This document shows, piece after piece, positions 45,651 to 58,520 of a stretch of DNA of 64,000 nucleotides. Numbering within the stretch: the first letter of the stretch is position 1; every line of letters begins with the position of its first letter. A program made the position numbers and the translations under genes. The stretch spans positions 16,923,823 through 16,987,822 of the forward strand of contig OZ018408.1 of NCBI GenBank assembly GCA_963969595.1, read 5' to 3'. Under the pieces are notes generated by a model that saw nothing but the letters and a program-made list of their open reading frames with translations, was not told where the DNA came from and did not search any database. Source of the stretch: Neckera pumila. Its lineage: Eukaryota > Streptophyta > Bryopsida > Hypnales > Neckeraceae.

Positions 45651-48160
45651 GGATCATTCACAAGAAGAACAAAAGTTAATAATTCAAGAAAAGATCATAT
45701 ATTAGGTTCATTAGGACATATGTAAAGAATCAAGGCTTTGGACTCAAATACTTAGAATATTGTGAGGTTCATTTGCAACGGGATCAATCAAATATAGGGA
45801 TGATATATTTATATTTGTGTGTAACTACATAGAATATGTGATTGCATGTGTATGTATCTCCATGTGTGCATATCTACAAATATCCACATCCATATTCACA
45901 CAAACAATATTTGTATAGACATATCCATATATCCACCGTGGGGGTGTATTGTATTTGTATATCCATCATGAACCTCAAATAATTATTATTTGAATGAGTA
46001 AATCCCTGGATGTTGAGGGTGGAGGGGTGACTAGTGTTTTTGAGGGGATGGTAACTACACAAAATAATGAAATTAGGTTGCCATACCCCCAAGAAACTTA
46101 CTTTATAAGCCACCAAAGTCCAAAAACATTTCTTTAGATATTCCCATTTGTACACATGAGTTGCAATTACAACAAGACCAAATTCAAAAGTCATGCATTC
46201 TTGTACAGTAACAACAAATATTTATAAAATATTTATATAGTGTCAAATGTTGAGAAATTGGTGTGGGGGCTACCTAATTTCACTATTTAGTGTAGTACAT
46301 GAGAGCATGCAAAGTCATGGTGGGCTCAAATTATTGTGGACTTCAATATTGCTAACCGAGAAAGATTCTCTCAAAAAGGCTGAATTATCTTAAAGAAAAT
46401 GTAGGTACTTTATGATTCTTATGACCTACAGTGATTGCATTGTTTTGTGCCTTTGGAACAATTTTGCCAGGAACAAGGCATCGGTACAAGCTGGTGCAGT
46501 TTCCAGATTTTCATGGTGGGTCTCTTTTGGGGTGCTGAAAGCAGTGAAACTATGACCCAGTAACCAGTTTTACTTATTCCATTTTAGAAGTCAAAATGAA
46601 TAAATTTTTGATTAAAAATGGAATAAATTTTTGATTTTTTTGGGACACCAATGAAATTTGTAAAACCAATTTTTTTTTTACACCAATGTGATACTGCAAA
46701 CCACTCTTGTTCTTAACGTGATCAAACATGTGAATTTGAGTCTCAATAATGGCACAAATTCTTATGATATAAGGTGGGTACACCCAAAACCGTCACAAAT
46801 TGGTACTATGCTTAGTTCTTGTTACTAGGCTGATCAGATTTTCATATTGTCTTGTTGGCAAGTGAAAGGAGGTTCCAAGGCACCAAAAAACGTAGCATTT
46901 GGATACTGTATGCAAAAGTTATTAAGGAACAAAGTTTGATTCTAAAAGCATTTCTTCCACATAGGTACAGAACTGATTTTGGAGATGTACAGTGAGTATA
47001 GATGGCGGTTAAGGCCAATTTGGTCTGTCGCCATGTTGCAGTCCTTGCAAAATTTTGGAGGAAAATACGATTTGAGACTCCCAAATCCAGTCTTCGGACC
47101 CTCGGCTCAAAGCCTTCAGGGCCTGGCATACTGGACACAAACGAAGGCACTGTGGGCATCTCTATAGTGGCGGTGCCATTTGTTGTCCTCATCATCCGGA
47201 ATTAGCATTACTTGCTTCCTCCAATGTACACTTTTGACTTAAAAACGTGTCCACCATTGTGGTGGGCTTGACAAAAAGCCAACATATTTTTATTGTGTAG
47301 TCCTTTTTCCATTTGACAAGTACCAAAGATTGTCACAAGACTAAATACACTTGCAAGTTGATTACATACTTATTTCAAAGTAGATACCTTAAATTGATAC
47401 AATTTTAGAAAAATTATTAAAATAAAGTCCTAGATGACTTAAGTGCAAATGATTGTAAAGAGTTTGGTAATGTTGATAGTGTCAAACAATGTGCCAAAAA
47501 GATGAATTCACCTCTTCTTCCTGCAATCTCTCCCCTCCCTTGTGAAAAAACCACAGTCATTGATCTTCTTATAAAAAAATGTCCCCCTCCACTATTATAG
47601 ATTGGATGATGAGATGAAAAAAAGGTAGCCGTTGATTTGTCAATTTTGGCCATCAAACTTTAGGGTTTGGTACTTTGGGATACGGAATGCATAGAGATAT
47701 GGATATGGAATACATATGGAAATATATGGAATTACATGTATCTGTACAAAATGCGGATACAAATTCATATGGACATATATGAAATATTTATAGCAATCAA
47801 TATCCCATATCAATTGCAGTGCAAACAACTTCCTAAAAAATTCAAATATGGGACAAGGGTGGATATTCACAAACACAATTCATGAATTAATTCATTCATT
47901 TCACAAGTGTTTATCACAATGTGCTCAAAAGACACTTACAACACCTAGTGTTGACTAGTGTGCCTATGCTGTTGCCATAGTCGAAATAAAAATAAAAGTA
48001 ATTATTTTATTATTTTATTCATAAAAACTTTGAAAATTCAATAACATTCATACCGTAGGTGCACATGCCACAAAACAAAGCTTGTGCACCCTTCTTCACT
48101 AGGGGCTTTCCAAAGGTACCAAGAACACAATCGGGGGACGCATGGCCCATGAAATCTTAT
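45651..48160. other. Intergenic sequence
   Basis: No supported gene. 45.85-45.96 and 47.67-47.79 kb contain ATATCCATAT-like degenerate repeats. A segment at 46.98-47.20 kb is less AT-biased with short open frames but no recognised protein. Confidence 0.35.
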
Positions 48161-48470
48161 TATAAAAAAAAAAAAAAAAAAAAACCTAACTTAAAATCAT
48201 GGATAGATGGATTGTGTCACACTGTAGTATTAGCATAGAATTGACTGCAAGTTCCCGGACTATAGGAACTCTGCAGGAATGCTAGGACGCTGCTAAATGG
48301 CCAGGCTGACGTGGCCAAGCAACTGCCACGTCAGTTTTTAATTTTTTTTAATTTTTTAGTATTCTCTTAACATTTTAACAACTTTTTTCTTTTTCTTTTT
48401 CTTTTAAATAATTTTTTCTTCTAACAGTAGTGCGGCATTCCCAACATTAGTAACAGCCCTAAAATGGTCT
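48160..48470. mobile_element. Foldback-family relative with internal ACGT palindrome, copy F
   Basis: The centre reads GGCTGACGTGGCCAAGCAAC then TGCCACGTCAG, a hyphenated palindrome of the same type as at 25.2 kb. It is followed by AT-rich sequence as in the other copies. A poly-A run lies at 48168-48183. The termini are diverged (AGGAATGCTAGG against GCATTCCCAACATTAG), so the limits are approximate. Confidence 0.4.
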
Positions 48471-49200
48471 TCCAAAGGCTCAGATCTCCTCTAATGGAAT
48501 TCATCTATTTGCAAATCCTATTGTTTTTTAGTAGTTTCATATTTTTAACAATATTATCAAATATAATATTTATTGTATTCAAATCAAAAAAAATTCTTAT
48601 GAATAAAAATCTCATTTCTAAATTCGATTTTTATTTTTATTTTACTAATTAGTAGTATTATTTCTATTTTTATTTTTTTTACTATTTTAGTATTCTAATC
48701 TTATGATTATTAAGATGATACCTTTTGACCATTGCCAAATTCTACATTATCACAACTCAGAACAAAGCTATTGGTACCTAGTGTATTTTTTTAAATTTAT
48801 TTGGGACAATACAAAAAGTAATCTTTATGAGAGTTATGAAGCTATTTATATCCATAGACATGGATGAATCCTACAATATATGGATGAAAATTCATGTATT
48901 CATTCCAAAAAATGTACATTCATCCAAAATAGAAGAATACTGTCCTAAGATTTGCATTAGAGAAATTCTCAACCTTCCAGAGGGCCGCTCCATAGTGACC
49001 AAATGAGTCTATTAATTGCTTGAGAATTAGTAGGGGTATATAGCCACAATGCATTGTTAGAGACTCCAATAATAGGGGTGTAGTAGAAGTCTGTTTATTA
49101 ATTAGCCATGTAAGCATACATGGTGATTAATTGGGATATTAAACAAATTTAATGAAATATACAAAATGAAGTGGATTTTCAAGCTAATTGCCAAAAAAAT
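48471..49200. other. AT-rich intergenic sequence
   Basis: No gene, RNA or repeat structure was recognised. Poly-T and poly-A tracts dominate the first half. Confidence 0.4.
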
Positions 49201-49254
49201 TAGAAAACTCTTTATGTTTCTAACTATCTTCTAAAACCACTTAGTATAGGGTGT

Positions 49255-49870
49255 TTGAAGATGAGAAGAGATGTTCTTTATGTATACATGGGGTGATAGA
49301 AGGTAGAACAATCCATGTGGGATATGTAATTTAGAATTTGTAGTTTCTCTACCGCTCATGGTTAAGTTTAAAGTAGGAATGTGTTAAAACTAGAATTTTA
49401 GACCTCATTTAGGCATAGTAGAATATTTTTTTTCAAAGAACTTTGAATTAAATAAAGTTGAAGAATCAAGCTAGTTTTCATCTCCAAAAATCCATTTGAG
49501 GTTTAAAGCCTCCAATAAAAAGTTTTGGACGAAATTCGGAAAAGGTGTTTGAAAATGTCAAAGAAATCTCCCATTCAACCCCTTTTAGAATTTTGTCCTT
49601 ACCTTTTCATGGAAGCTTTAAACCTCAAACGGATTTTTGGAGATGAAAACTAGCTTGATTCTCCAACTTTAATTAGTTCAAGTTTTTTGAAAAAATTCAT
49701 TCTACTATGCCTAAATGGGGTCTAAAATTCTAGTTTAACACAAATCCTGCATTTGACAGTGAGTGATCTCTCTTCTAAATATCCCATTCCCTTTGAAAAT
49801 TCACCATGGACAATTGATTTTTCTATAAAAATAAGCTCTTCATCCTTCTTTCTCATTAGTTGTCAATGAA
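49255..49870. repeat. Foldback repeat family of about 350 bp, copy 3 with flanks
   Basis: The core 49390-49735 has left end TTTTAGACCTCATTTAGGCA and right end, the complement of AGACCCCATTTAGGCATAGT. Inner arms pair through GTTTTCATCTCCAAAAATCC against GGATTTTTGGAGATGAAAAC. The flank 49260-49390 carries AGGTAGAACAATCCATGTGG, the complement of a block that follows copies 1 and 2. Confidence 0.65.
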
Positions 49871-50420
49871 TTAGATCTATCATGATGCCACTAAAAAGAA
49901 TCTTGATGGTAGATGTCCTTGGACTATTTTTTGACATTTGCTTTTTTTCTTCATAACTTGGTTAGAAAACAAGGTATGCAATAATCAGAGTTGAGGTGCA
50001 TTACAAAACATGAACCCTGATTATTTAACTATTTATACTTGGGTTTCTAACCACTAACAGTCATCAGAAATTGTGACTTCATGTGATCGACTATAGGGGA
50101 AAAACAAATCAGTAAGCAAAGTTAAATGTAACCTTGGGGTCCTTTCAGCTGCTCTGGAGCAACCCTCTAAAGGGCTGAAAATTTCTCTAAGGGTAGTATT
50201 TAGTGATTTCATGCACTGAAAAAGGAAGAATATCTTGCCAAATATTTCCCATAAAAAATTTTGTATGGCGTTTTAGCAATAAACTTTATTTGAAAAGTTG
50301 TATAATCTTACTCATAATATAATATCTTGATGCAAATTTTATACACATATGATACAAATAAAATTTCATCTCCATATAGCAATTGTAAGAGTGGCAAAGA
50401 TAGTTTGCATAATGTACATT

Positions 50421-50702
50421 CACTAGAAGAAAACTGCGTTTAACTTGTCAAATCTGTGTTGTATTTGACAAAAACTGCGTTGTACTCAACACAACGTGTG
50501 GGGTGGATTTTGTTGAGTTCTCCTTTCATAACACAAATTATGCATTCCACCATTTCAACACAAAATTTGACAAATAAAATGCAAGTTTTTGTATTAGAAT
50601 GCAAAATTCTGCGTTATGAAGGGAGAACTCAACAAAATCCACCCCACTTTGTATTGAGTACAACGCAGTTTTTGACAACTGCAACGCAGTTTTCTTCTAG
50701 TG
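50421..50702. mobile_element. CACTA-type MITE
   Basis: Left end CACTAGAAGAAAACTGCGTT; right end, its complement. The target duplication ATT lies on both sides (50418-50420, 50703-50705). Arms continue to pair through CAACAAAATCCACCCCA with interruptions, and ACTGCGTT is repeated within the arms. It is 282 bp and non-coding. CACTA ends with a 3-bp duplication are diagnostic. Confidence 0.85.
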
Positions 50703-50893
50703 ATTTGACACCTTGATCAAGAATAGAAGAGAAGATGAAAGAGATATATCATGCCATGACAGCTTATAACTTACCACAGGAGAATCCAAGAAAATATCAA
50801 AATCTTGGTCGATACACCTTGTAGAAGTAAAGCTAATTTGATAATATTGATAGAATTTTGTGAAACATTGAGCTTCAAGTCTATGAATTTTAA

Positions 50894-52513
50894 TCCCTAA
50901 AGGACCATTTGTCCCCTCAAGGGACAATTTGGGTCCGAGAAGATTCCTACTATCTCAATTTTTAGTGATAGTTTTTGGGATTTTATGAGCTTGTGTATTT
51001 TTGTGAGAGTTTTTTGAATATATAATTTTTATTTTAATTGATGCTCGGGAGCAAAAGCTATGGCACAATAAGCAAAAATGGAGTTTGACGAGTAGCACAA
51101 AAAAAATCACAGAAAATTATTAAAATTATTTTTTTTTCAAATTTTTTTCTCAAAGATTATATTTTTGTCTACATGTGAAGCTTTGTTTCATTCAATTTGC
51201 ACTAGTAATGAGAAAGTTATGGACAATCTTAGTTTTTTGGGACTTGTAGAATTCATTTTGAATGCAATTTTTAGAATTTTTCAAAAGAAATTGTTAGACA
51301 GGGTTACATTTTTTTGCTAGAACAATTTGACCATTAGAATTATTGTGATTCAATTCCATCTAAAAGCTATTAACAATTTAGTTTTTTCTTCAACCTTGAA
51401 CCCACTTCTACTTAACAATTTTTTAATGAGTGAAAATTAAGTGCTTTTTTCCTAAATTTTTTTGGTAGATTCTCAACTCAACTAATGTAAGTGTGCCATT
51501 GACCATACACTTTGTAAAACCGCACAAAGCATCGCACAAAGCACCACACTGCACAAAGTCACTGCACAGTCACTACACACTGTGCGGTGAAAGGCTGTAA
51601 GGTTTTGTTTTTTTAAATTTAGCCTTGTTACTTTCAATTTGGAATGAAATTTGTAGGAGAAAACCATTTTGCAACTTTTTTTGTCAAGTGAATCTTAACA
51701 TGGCTTTGAATAATCGTGCCAAGTTTCATAGCTTGAAAGTTCCTATTGTATTGTGGAGAAGGTTTTGAATTTTGCCTTTGTGGTGATTGGCATGTCTACC
51801 TTACTTTAACATAAATAAGTAGAAAATCAAAATCATTAATGCAAAAAATTTGAACTAAAAAGATTCAAAGCCAAAAAATCTAGTCAAGCAAGGTGCAAAA
51901 AAACTTATTTTCTTCACTTTAAATGCATAAAGTCGGACCACCTATACCTAATCACTTAAGCTCCTGTGGCGCAGATGATGAGCAGTTGAATGCGATGGAG
52001 ATTTTTCTATGTAGGAAGATAGAAAATACTAAGATTGAAAAAATTTCAGAATTTTCAGTGCAAAACTAAAATTTATGTGAATTTTGGGAGCCAAAAAGTG
52101 TTCCAAACCAATTCCCAATCACTAGAGTCTTCCAATTCCAATCACTCAAGAGCTAGCTTCCTACTAACTACTTTCTTGTTATTTTTTGCATACTTTAGGA
52201 CATGTGTCATGATCTTACTAGTTCCAAACTTAAAAAAGAGTAAAAAACACATTATAAGCCTTGATTGGAAATAGGGGCACTACCGGTTGGAAATTGGTCC
52301 TTGATTGGAAATGGGTGGTCCGACCTTATATCTTGCAATATACTTGGTCAAAGTTTCTAAATTTTCTTCCACATATTCATATACTAGTCAAGTATAAGAC
52401 CTTATTGATCAATATGCAAAAAAAACCCAATTTTGTAAGCTCTTTTTTCTTTGCAATAGAAATGATAGTTTTGAGTGGTTTTTGATAGGAAAATCACCTT
52501 GGTCCTTTAGGGG
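50894..52513. mobile_element. piggyBac-like non-autonomous element, subfamily B, longest copy
   Basis: TTAA on both sides (50890-50893, 52514-52517); left end TCCCTAAAGGACCATTTGTC, right end GGTCCTTTAGGGG. The interior up to about 51480 matches 30.66-31.25 kb. It then carries extra sequence, including a cluster of GCACAAAG repeats (51520-51590) and a GATTGGAAAT repeat near 52262 and 52301, which may be a nested insertion. It is 1620 bp with no transposase. Confidence 0.65.
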
Positions 52514-52517
52514 TTAA

Positions 52518-53294
52518 CCCTTAAGTGGTTCTGTGGGTCTTTCAATACATCTGTATATAATGCAAGTGCAATGTACACAACCTTGCATGTAAATGGATTA
52601 TTGTACATTTAATTTTTATTCATTTTTTGCTGAATGTGTACTAAAGTTTTCTATTGAACTGCATACTTTTTGGCTGTTTTAGACGTGTTATCAATTTTGT
52701 AAGTATTATGAAGTTGTATCTCATGCACACGTATTTCTCTAGAAATACACACTTTAGCATGTTTGATAGCATTTCATTTCAATAGCGAGCATTGCAATAT
52801 TTTTTTTTAAATATATGAAAATCAATGACTATTGCACCTTCAGTTTTGTAGTTTACATATTTGGCCAATACTTCATGGAAGTTGGCAAATACAGGTTGCA
52901 TATGAATCCAGAGGGCACAAAGTGTTCTCTAAATCACTTAGGGGTTAAAGCCCTTTATGTTTACATTTATTTACAAATATGCAACCAATTTAATCAAGGT
53001 GACGATTTGTATAGTGAAGCCATATCTTCATAACAAGTTATTGCACATGTCTATAGCCTTTGCCTATTTACTCATTAACCCTTGAATGTCCCGAAGGCCC
53101 TTTGTGGCCGTATGCGTGCTTTTTTCACGTATTTGGAGCTGAGAGAGACAGATTTAGGGTTTCTTGTTCACAAGAAAGTTGCAGACGCAGAGCATTCGCG
53201 TTGACTGTGATGATCCGCTCCCAAGAATACAACATTGAACGGTGGCAATATGAGAGAATACACAAAACCACGTACGGTACGAAATTGATGACGT
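52518..53294. other. Intergenic sequence
   Basis: No gene is supported. TTAACCCTTGAATGTCCCGA at 53075 resembles the left end of the TTAA family and AGGGGTTAA at 52940 a right end, but neither has a confirmed partner. Confidence 0.35.
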
Positions 53295-53759
53295 ATGGCA
53301 AGGCACCGACTCTTGTCCAAGTTTTGGAGTGTAGACATGGCTATGGGGGGTGGCAATAGGAGGCAGGAGCACTTCGCTTTTGGCGGGAGCAAGCGCCCTC
53401 GGATTCTCCTAAAATGGCGGGGTGAGGTTTTTGAAACAGTCTCGCCGGCTTGGAGACTGCATGATGTGATTTTTATCATGGCGCGAGGTGTTGGTACCAA
53501 TTCTCTTGTAGTGGCACAGATTAGGGATTTACAAACGATGATTGTCGTGATTGGAGTGCGCACTAGTGCCAGCAAGACAGCGGAATTGCTCATTTCAAGT
53601 GGTGTTTGGAGGTTATTTGTTTGTGGGCAAGGTAGTGCGAGAATGATGCGTGAAATCTCGACGATGGTTGTCCCTGCTGCGCCAGTCCATTTAGAGGTGG
53701 AAGCAGAGATTCTCCGCACTTGGGCCAATTCTTGCGGTGCGACTAGTAGGCAATCTTAG
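53295..53759 (+). CDS. Open frame of 154 codons, function unknown
   Basis: It starts with ATG (MARHRLLSKFWSVDMAMGGG) and ends with TAG. The composition is balanced, unlike the AT-rich sequence before it. The second half (ISSGVWRLFVCGQGSARMMR and beyond) looks protein-like, but no family is recognised. An almost equally long frame exists on the minus strand (53168-53728), so one of the two is a shadow and which is real is unclear. It lies just upstream of the frame broken by the Copia insertion and could be an upstream exon of that locus. Confidence 0.3.
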   Translation: MARHRLLSKFWSVDMAMGGGNRRQEHFAFGGSKRPRILLKWRGEVFETVSPAWRLHDVIFIMARGVGTNSLVVAQIRDLQTMIVVIGVRTSASKTAELLISSGVWRLFVCGQGSARMMREISTMVVPAAPVHLEVEAEILRTWANSCGATSRQS

Positions 53760-54048
53760 CCAATTGTGGGACTCGTAAATGTTGAATAGAATCGCAGCAT
53801 CCCATTCCCTCCTCGTACGTATAGAAAGCCAGGAACTCCTGATGACCTGTGGCTCCTCTTTTTGTTCCGAAGGCACGTCGGGCACATTTTGAAGTGGACG
53901 ACGTGCCGTGAGGAGAGCGATCTAGCAGGTTTTGGCAACGAGGTGAACACTGTCATTCGGGAGAGACTCTTCCCCGAGCCCGACGTCGACAACCATGGCG
54001 CAATTGAAGTCTGCTGCGCGGGAGCTGCCACTGAATTGCCAAGCGAAG

Positions 54049-54053
54049 GAAGA
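54049..54053. repeat. Left target duplication of the Copia element (GAAGA)
   Basis: GAAGA here and at 60816-60820 directly flank the two LTR outer ends. Five bases is the usual duplication for Ty1/Copia elements. Confidence 0.85.
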
Positions 54054-54241
54054 TGTGATGAAGAGAGCAAACAAGAGAGATATAACTTATGTATTATGAA
54101 CATATATATGGAGGATCATAGCCTCCATATTACCACTAAAAATAGAGGGATTACTACTTTTACTTTAATATAAATACACTTAACCTAAGTTAATTGGTTG
54201 ACTGGGATCGTCATCTTATCTTATCCTATCTTATCTCAACA
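54054..54241 (-). repeat. 3' LTR of the Copia element, with adjoining polypurine tract
   Basis: Read on the element's (minus) strand, it runs from TGTTGAGATAAGATA to the end CATCACA; TG...CA limits are present. It is 188 bp. It matches the 5' LTR at both ends but has about 108 bases in the middle that the 5' copy lacks. Just inside it (54242-54260) the minus strand reads GGGATCGAGGAGGAG, a polypurine tract placed exactly where plus-strand priming is expected. Confidence 0.85.
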
Positions 54242-54333
54242 CTCCTCCTCGATCCCAGGCTACCTCGTTAAAAAACTTAACTGTGATAAAAAACCTTTAT
54301 AAGGAAAATTCACAGAAAGAAAAAGAGCGTAAC

Positions 54334-56640
54334 CTATTGTAAAACAAGATCTTGAAGAGATCGTATGTCGGCTTCTTGAACCAATCGTTTGTGGACGTAG
54401 GCAGGAAGTGCCTTTGTAAGAAAGTCGGCAATGTTGTGGGAGGATTGAATTTTCTTCACTTCAATTTGTCCTGACTCGATAAGGTCTTGAGTAAATCCAA
54501 AGATTTGTGGACTGATGTGTTTCGTTCGATCAACCTTGATGAATCTGCCAGTTACTTGTGCCACGCATGCTACATTATCTTCAAATATCACTGTTGGTTG
54601 TGTGCCGTGGTTGAGTTCACATTGATGTGAAATGATCTTGTCGATTGTCCGCAACTAAACTGCTTCTCTTGTTGCTTCATGAAATGCTATTAACTCCGCA
54701 TGGTTGGTTGATGTGGCGGTCATTGTCTGCTTGACGGACTTCCATGATATTGGTGCGTAGTTTCGTAAGAAGATATAACCTGTCTGAGACTTGCCGGTGT
54801 TTTCGTCTGACTTGAAACCAGCATCTGCATATCCAACTAAATCTGATGCTCCATTCTTTGTATAATGTAGTCCTAAGTCTTCAGTTCCACGGAGGTATCT
54901 AAAAAGATGCTTGATTCCATTCCAATGTCGCAATGTAGGCTTTTGGCTATGCCGAGCTAGCACGCTTGTTGCGAATGATATATCCGGCCGAGTATAAGTA
55001 GATAGGTATAGTAAAGCTCCGACCGCTGTGAGGTACCGTTGCTTGTCATATTCCTCCTCCTCCTCGCAAGGTCGGTATGGGTCATCATAGGTATTGCTAC
55101 GGCCAATAATGGGAGTAGATAAAGGATTTGCCTGGTCCATATTAAAATTCTTAAGCAACCGTTGAATATACGCAGTCTGATGTAGAAATATACTTCAATC
55201 GGGCAAGCGTGTGATCTGCAATCCAAGACAGAAAGAGGTGCGGCCAAGTAGTTTCATTTCAAACTGGGTTGTTAGCAAATTCATCGTTTGACAGCAAGCG
55301 GGGGGCGTACCTACAAGGTTGAGATCATCAACATATACGGCAATTATCACAAATCCGTGAGCTTCCTTCAAAGTAAATATACACGAAAGGGTAGGGTTGT
55401 GCCGGAACTTGTGGTAAAGCAAAAAATCCCTCAAATGTTGATACCACATGCGACCTGCTTGTTTTAATCCATAAAGGGCCCGTTGCAGTTTAAGACCAGA
55501 ATACTTGCCCGGGGTATGAGTTGGAGGGGGCATAGGTAGGAAATCAGGAGGAGGCTTGATATAGATTTTGGAATCTAAATTTCCATAAAGGTAGGCTGTC
55601 ACAACATCTAAAAGTGTGGTTTCCAAAGAATGTTGTACAGCTAGGCCAAGTAGATATCTAAAGGTAGTGGCATCCATAACAGGAGAATAGTTAAAGGCAA
55701 AATCAATGCCAGGACGCTGATTGAATCCTTGAACCACTAACCGTACTTTGAACCGGACTACTTGCCCTTGGGTATTTCGCTTTCGGGTAAAAATCAACTT
55801 GTATCCTATAGGCTTAGTAGGAAGATTGGTCAATAAAGGACCAAAGACTTGATGTTTTCTAAGAGAAGAATACTCAGCACTGAGAGCGATTTGCCATTGC
55901 GGCCAATTGGGGTTGGATTTTGCTTCATCTAACGTGAGTGGGTCAGGATTAGCACTAAGTATCCGGGTAATGAAGGCGGTCACAGGTGGACCATCTTCAG
56001 GGAAACAAGAAAGCTGTGAATCAGTATCAGGTGAAAAAGGTACTTCACTGTATAGGCTGACATGATTAATACAGGGGCGTTTGGGTATAGAAGCAATAGG
56101 GTCTGACTTATATTTGGAAGGGATGATACTAATGGGGGTAAGCCTTGTGCCAGGGAGGGGGTTTCTAGTAATGCGGGGGCCATCACTAAAGCCATCCGGT
56201 AGTTTGTCTGCAAGGGACTGTAAGTGAACAAGTTTCTTGACCTTGGACTCAGCTAAGGCTGTGCGGAGGTCAGGGTTGTTAATGATGGTTTCAAGTGCCC
56301 AAAAATTTAAAGCAGGGGATTTGGCATTCGGCAAACTAGGAAAAGTATTCTCTTCAAAATGACAATTGGCAAATCGGGCACGAAGTAGAGTACCCGATGA
56401 GGGTGAAACATACCGAATGATGCTAGGGGAATCAAAACCAACATAGATCCCTTTCTGACGATGACTACTCATTGTTTTCCTATGAGGTTCAGCAACGGGA
56501 ATCCATACTCTACAGCCAAAGACACGAAGGTAGGAAACATTGGGAACTCGTCTAGATATTAGCTCAAGAGAAGAGTGAGTATTGAGCAAGGTAGGACAGA
56601 ACCTGAGTAGAGTTGCTACATGAAGAACTCCATGCCCTCA
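54334..56640 (-). pseudogene. Copia pol, C-terminal part: end of integrase, reverse transcriptase, RNase H
   Basis: On the minus strand, GHGVLHVATLLRF and PNVSYLRVFGCRVWIP mark the end of the integrase region. Reverse transcriptase follows, with FKVRLVVQGFNQRPGIDF, TTLLDVVTAYLYGNLD, LYGLKQAGRMWY and the active-site YVDD (near 55322-55336). Then comes the RNase H region with VGYADAGFKSDENTGKSQTG, TSTNHAELIAFHEATREAV, IFEDNVACVAQV and HNIADFLTKALP. These enzymes copy the element's RNA into DNA. Three in-frame stops interrupt it: TGA near 56638 (where Trp is usual before GH), TGA near 55198 and TAG near 54655 (where Trp is usual). Confidence 0.9.
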
Positions 56641-58520
56641 CATCGTGCTAGGCAACTTTGCATGGATTAATAAAGGCCGGTGTTGTGTAGAGAGAGTTTG
56701 CCTCGGGAAATCGCAGAGATTTTGGCTGCAATTTGAAATGGTTTAGGACTAGGGTGTATAACGGTCGCGTCGAATCTTGTACCTCAAACCTTGAATCTTC
56801 TACTTAGAACGTCAAATCTTCAACTTCACCTTGAAACTGCTCCTTGTTGGCCTATCCTGAGGCTGGCTCTAAACAGGTCAGGGTTCGGTCAAGTAGGTGA
56901 TAAGAAACCACAGTCCTCGGACAGGTAAAACGGGACAGCATAACACGAGATGCCGTCCGGATGATGGGCTCCTAAACTTTCAAACTCCCGGTGACCAGCT
57001 TTAAGAACCAAGCTTCACCGTGAGAACAAGCAAGTCTCGACCATGTGGGCAATTAACCCCACTTCGTCACCCACAACACAAAATGAGACTAACAATGGTG
57101 TAAACCAAGCCGCCCGCAACAACAAAGTTTACAAAGCCACAAGCCACACACACATATACACACACACTCACAAGTCTTCAACACTTCTTCCAATCTCCAA
57201 CTTCAACCTCCAATTCGTAAGCTGAACTTTGGGTGAGTGCCTCCAACGCTCCACAGCTTCAAATGAGATGAGTAATAGCTCTTTGGAAAGCTAGCACAAA
57301 CACCTACTTCTCCTTTAAGTTTCAAATAATTCTAAAACTCTGTCCAACTTCTGTGGCCATCTAAAGTTTCGGCCTTGAGAAAAAAGGGCAGCAGACCCTC
57401 TTTCACTTCTTCACTCACAACTCACTCATAAAAACTCCAAATAGAACGAATGATAGCTTTATGAATAGCTAACACAATTTTCTACAATTTCTTCAAATCT
57501 CAAACAATTTTAAAACTCTGTCCAATATCTATGGCCATCCAAAGTTTCGGCCTTGAGAGAAAAAGGGCAGCAGACCCTCCTTCACTTCCACACTCACAAC
57601 TCACTCATAAGAACTCCAAATGGAACGAGTGATAGCTTTATGAAAAGCTAACACAATTTCCTACACTCCCTCCAAATCTCATTGTAAATCAAGAACCTTT
57701 CCGTCTTTTATGGCTGATCGAAGTCTCTGCCTTTTAGTTTCAAAGGCAACAAAAACCCCTCCACTCAAACTAACACAACTTTTGATTCACAACTCCAAAT
57801 CAAGCAAATGAGATCAATTTAAAAAATACACACCATGATACACAACTCCTCCAAATTTCATTTCAAAACTCTTCAAACTCCCAACACAATCGCCCTCCAA
57901 ACATTTGGGGTCCTCTCTAAACTCACAATGAGAAAGAAGATCCATAGTGTCCCCTTTTTCCTCACCCTATCTTCATTCTAACCACACAAACAAGTGGGGT
58001 CCGCCCCTAACTCACTCTTCAAGGCTACAACAACAATAATTGGGCACTCACTTGGCCCACAACTATTTCTTTATCTTTAACTTAGAATGAAATTCATTCA
58101 AGTTCACCGAGAAGGCAAACTATTTGAATAATTTCCTCATACTACTTTACAAATACAAAACTAATGCAAGAAATCACTCCAACTATGGAATGAAGAACTC
58201 AAACTCAACACACGTCTAGTAGAGGTAAAAAAACTAGAGTTCCAATCAAAATATCACTCCATCTGCAGGAATTTGAGAAAATTCAAACTCACGCTCCGGT
58301 TGAGATTCTTCATCTTGAGACTCAGAAAAACCCCTTCAGTTCGACATTCTAAACCTAAAGTAGAAAACAACTACCATTTATGGAATTTGATGAAGCACTT
58401 AGGCAGATCCGTCTTCTTATATAGATGTCATGCACCTCAACAAGAAGGCGTCACCTTGAAGCTACTCGATAAAACATATAATATATATTTTTACACTATG
58501 TACAAATGTACAACACGACA
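56641..58520 (-). mobile_element. Nested LTR-like insertion within Copia integrase
   Basis: Copia homology stops at 58520/58521 (after KKIQLITR) and resumes at 56640 (GHGVLH). The inserted 1.88 kb has no reading frame. On the minus strand it begins TGTCGTGTTGTACATTT and has a TATA box (CTATATAAG, 58416-58424), which suits a solo LTR, but no matching target duplication was found, and about a dozen expected integrase residues are missing at the junction. It contains about three tandem 180-bp units (57254-57790). Confidence 0.5.
57254..57790. repeat. Three imperfect tandem units of about 180 bp
   Basis: Each unit has AATAGCTYTWTGRAWAGCTA-like sequence, AAAACTCTGTCCAA, CAAAGTTTCGGCCTTGAGA and GGGCAGCAGACCCTC, followed by CACAACTCACTCATAA. 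Units start near 57254, 57433 and 57613; the third is the most diverged. Confidence 0.75.

Noticed and set aside
53168..53728. 186-codon minus-strand frame
   Set aside because: It overlaps a plus-strand frame of similar length; it has no recognised domain and its composition does not favour it.
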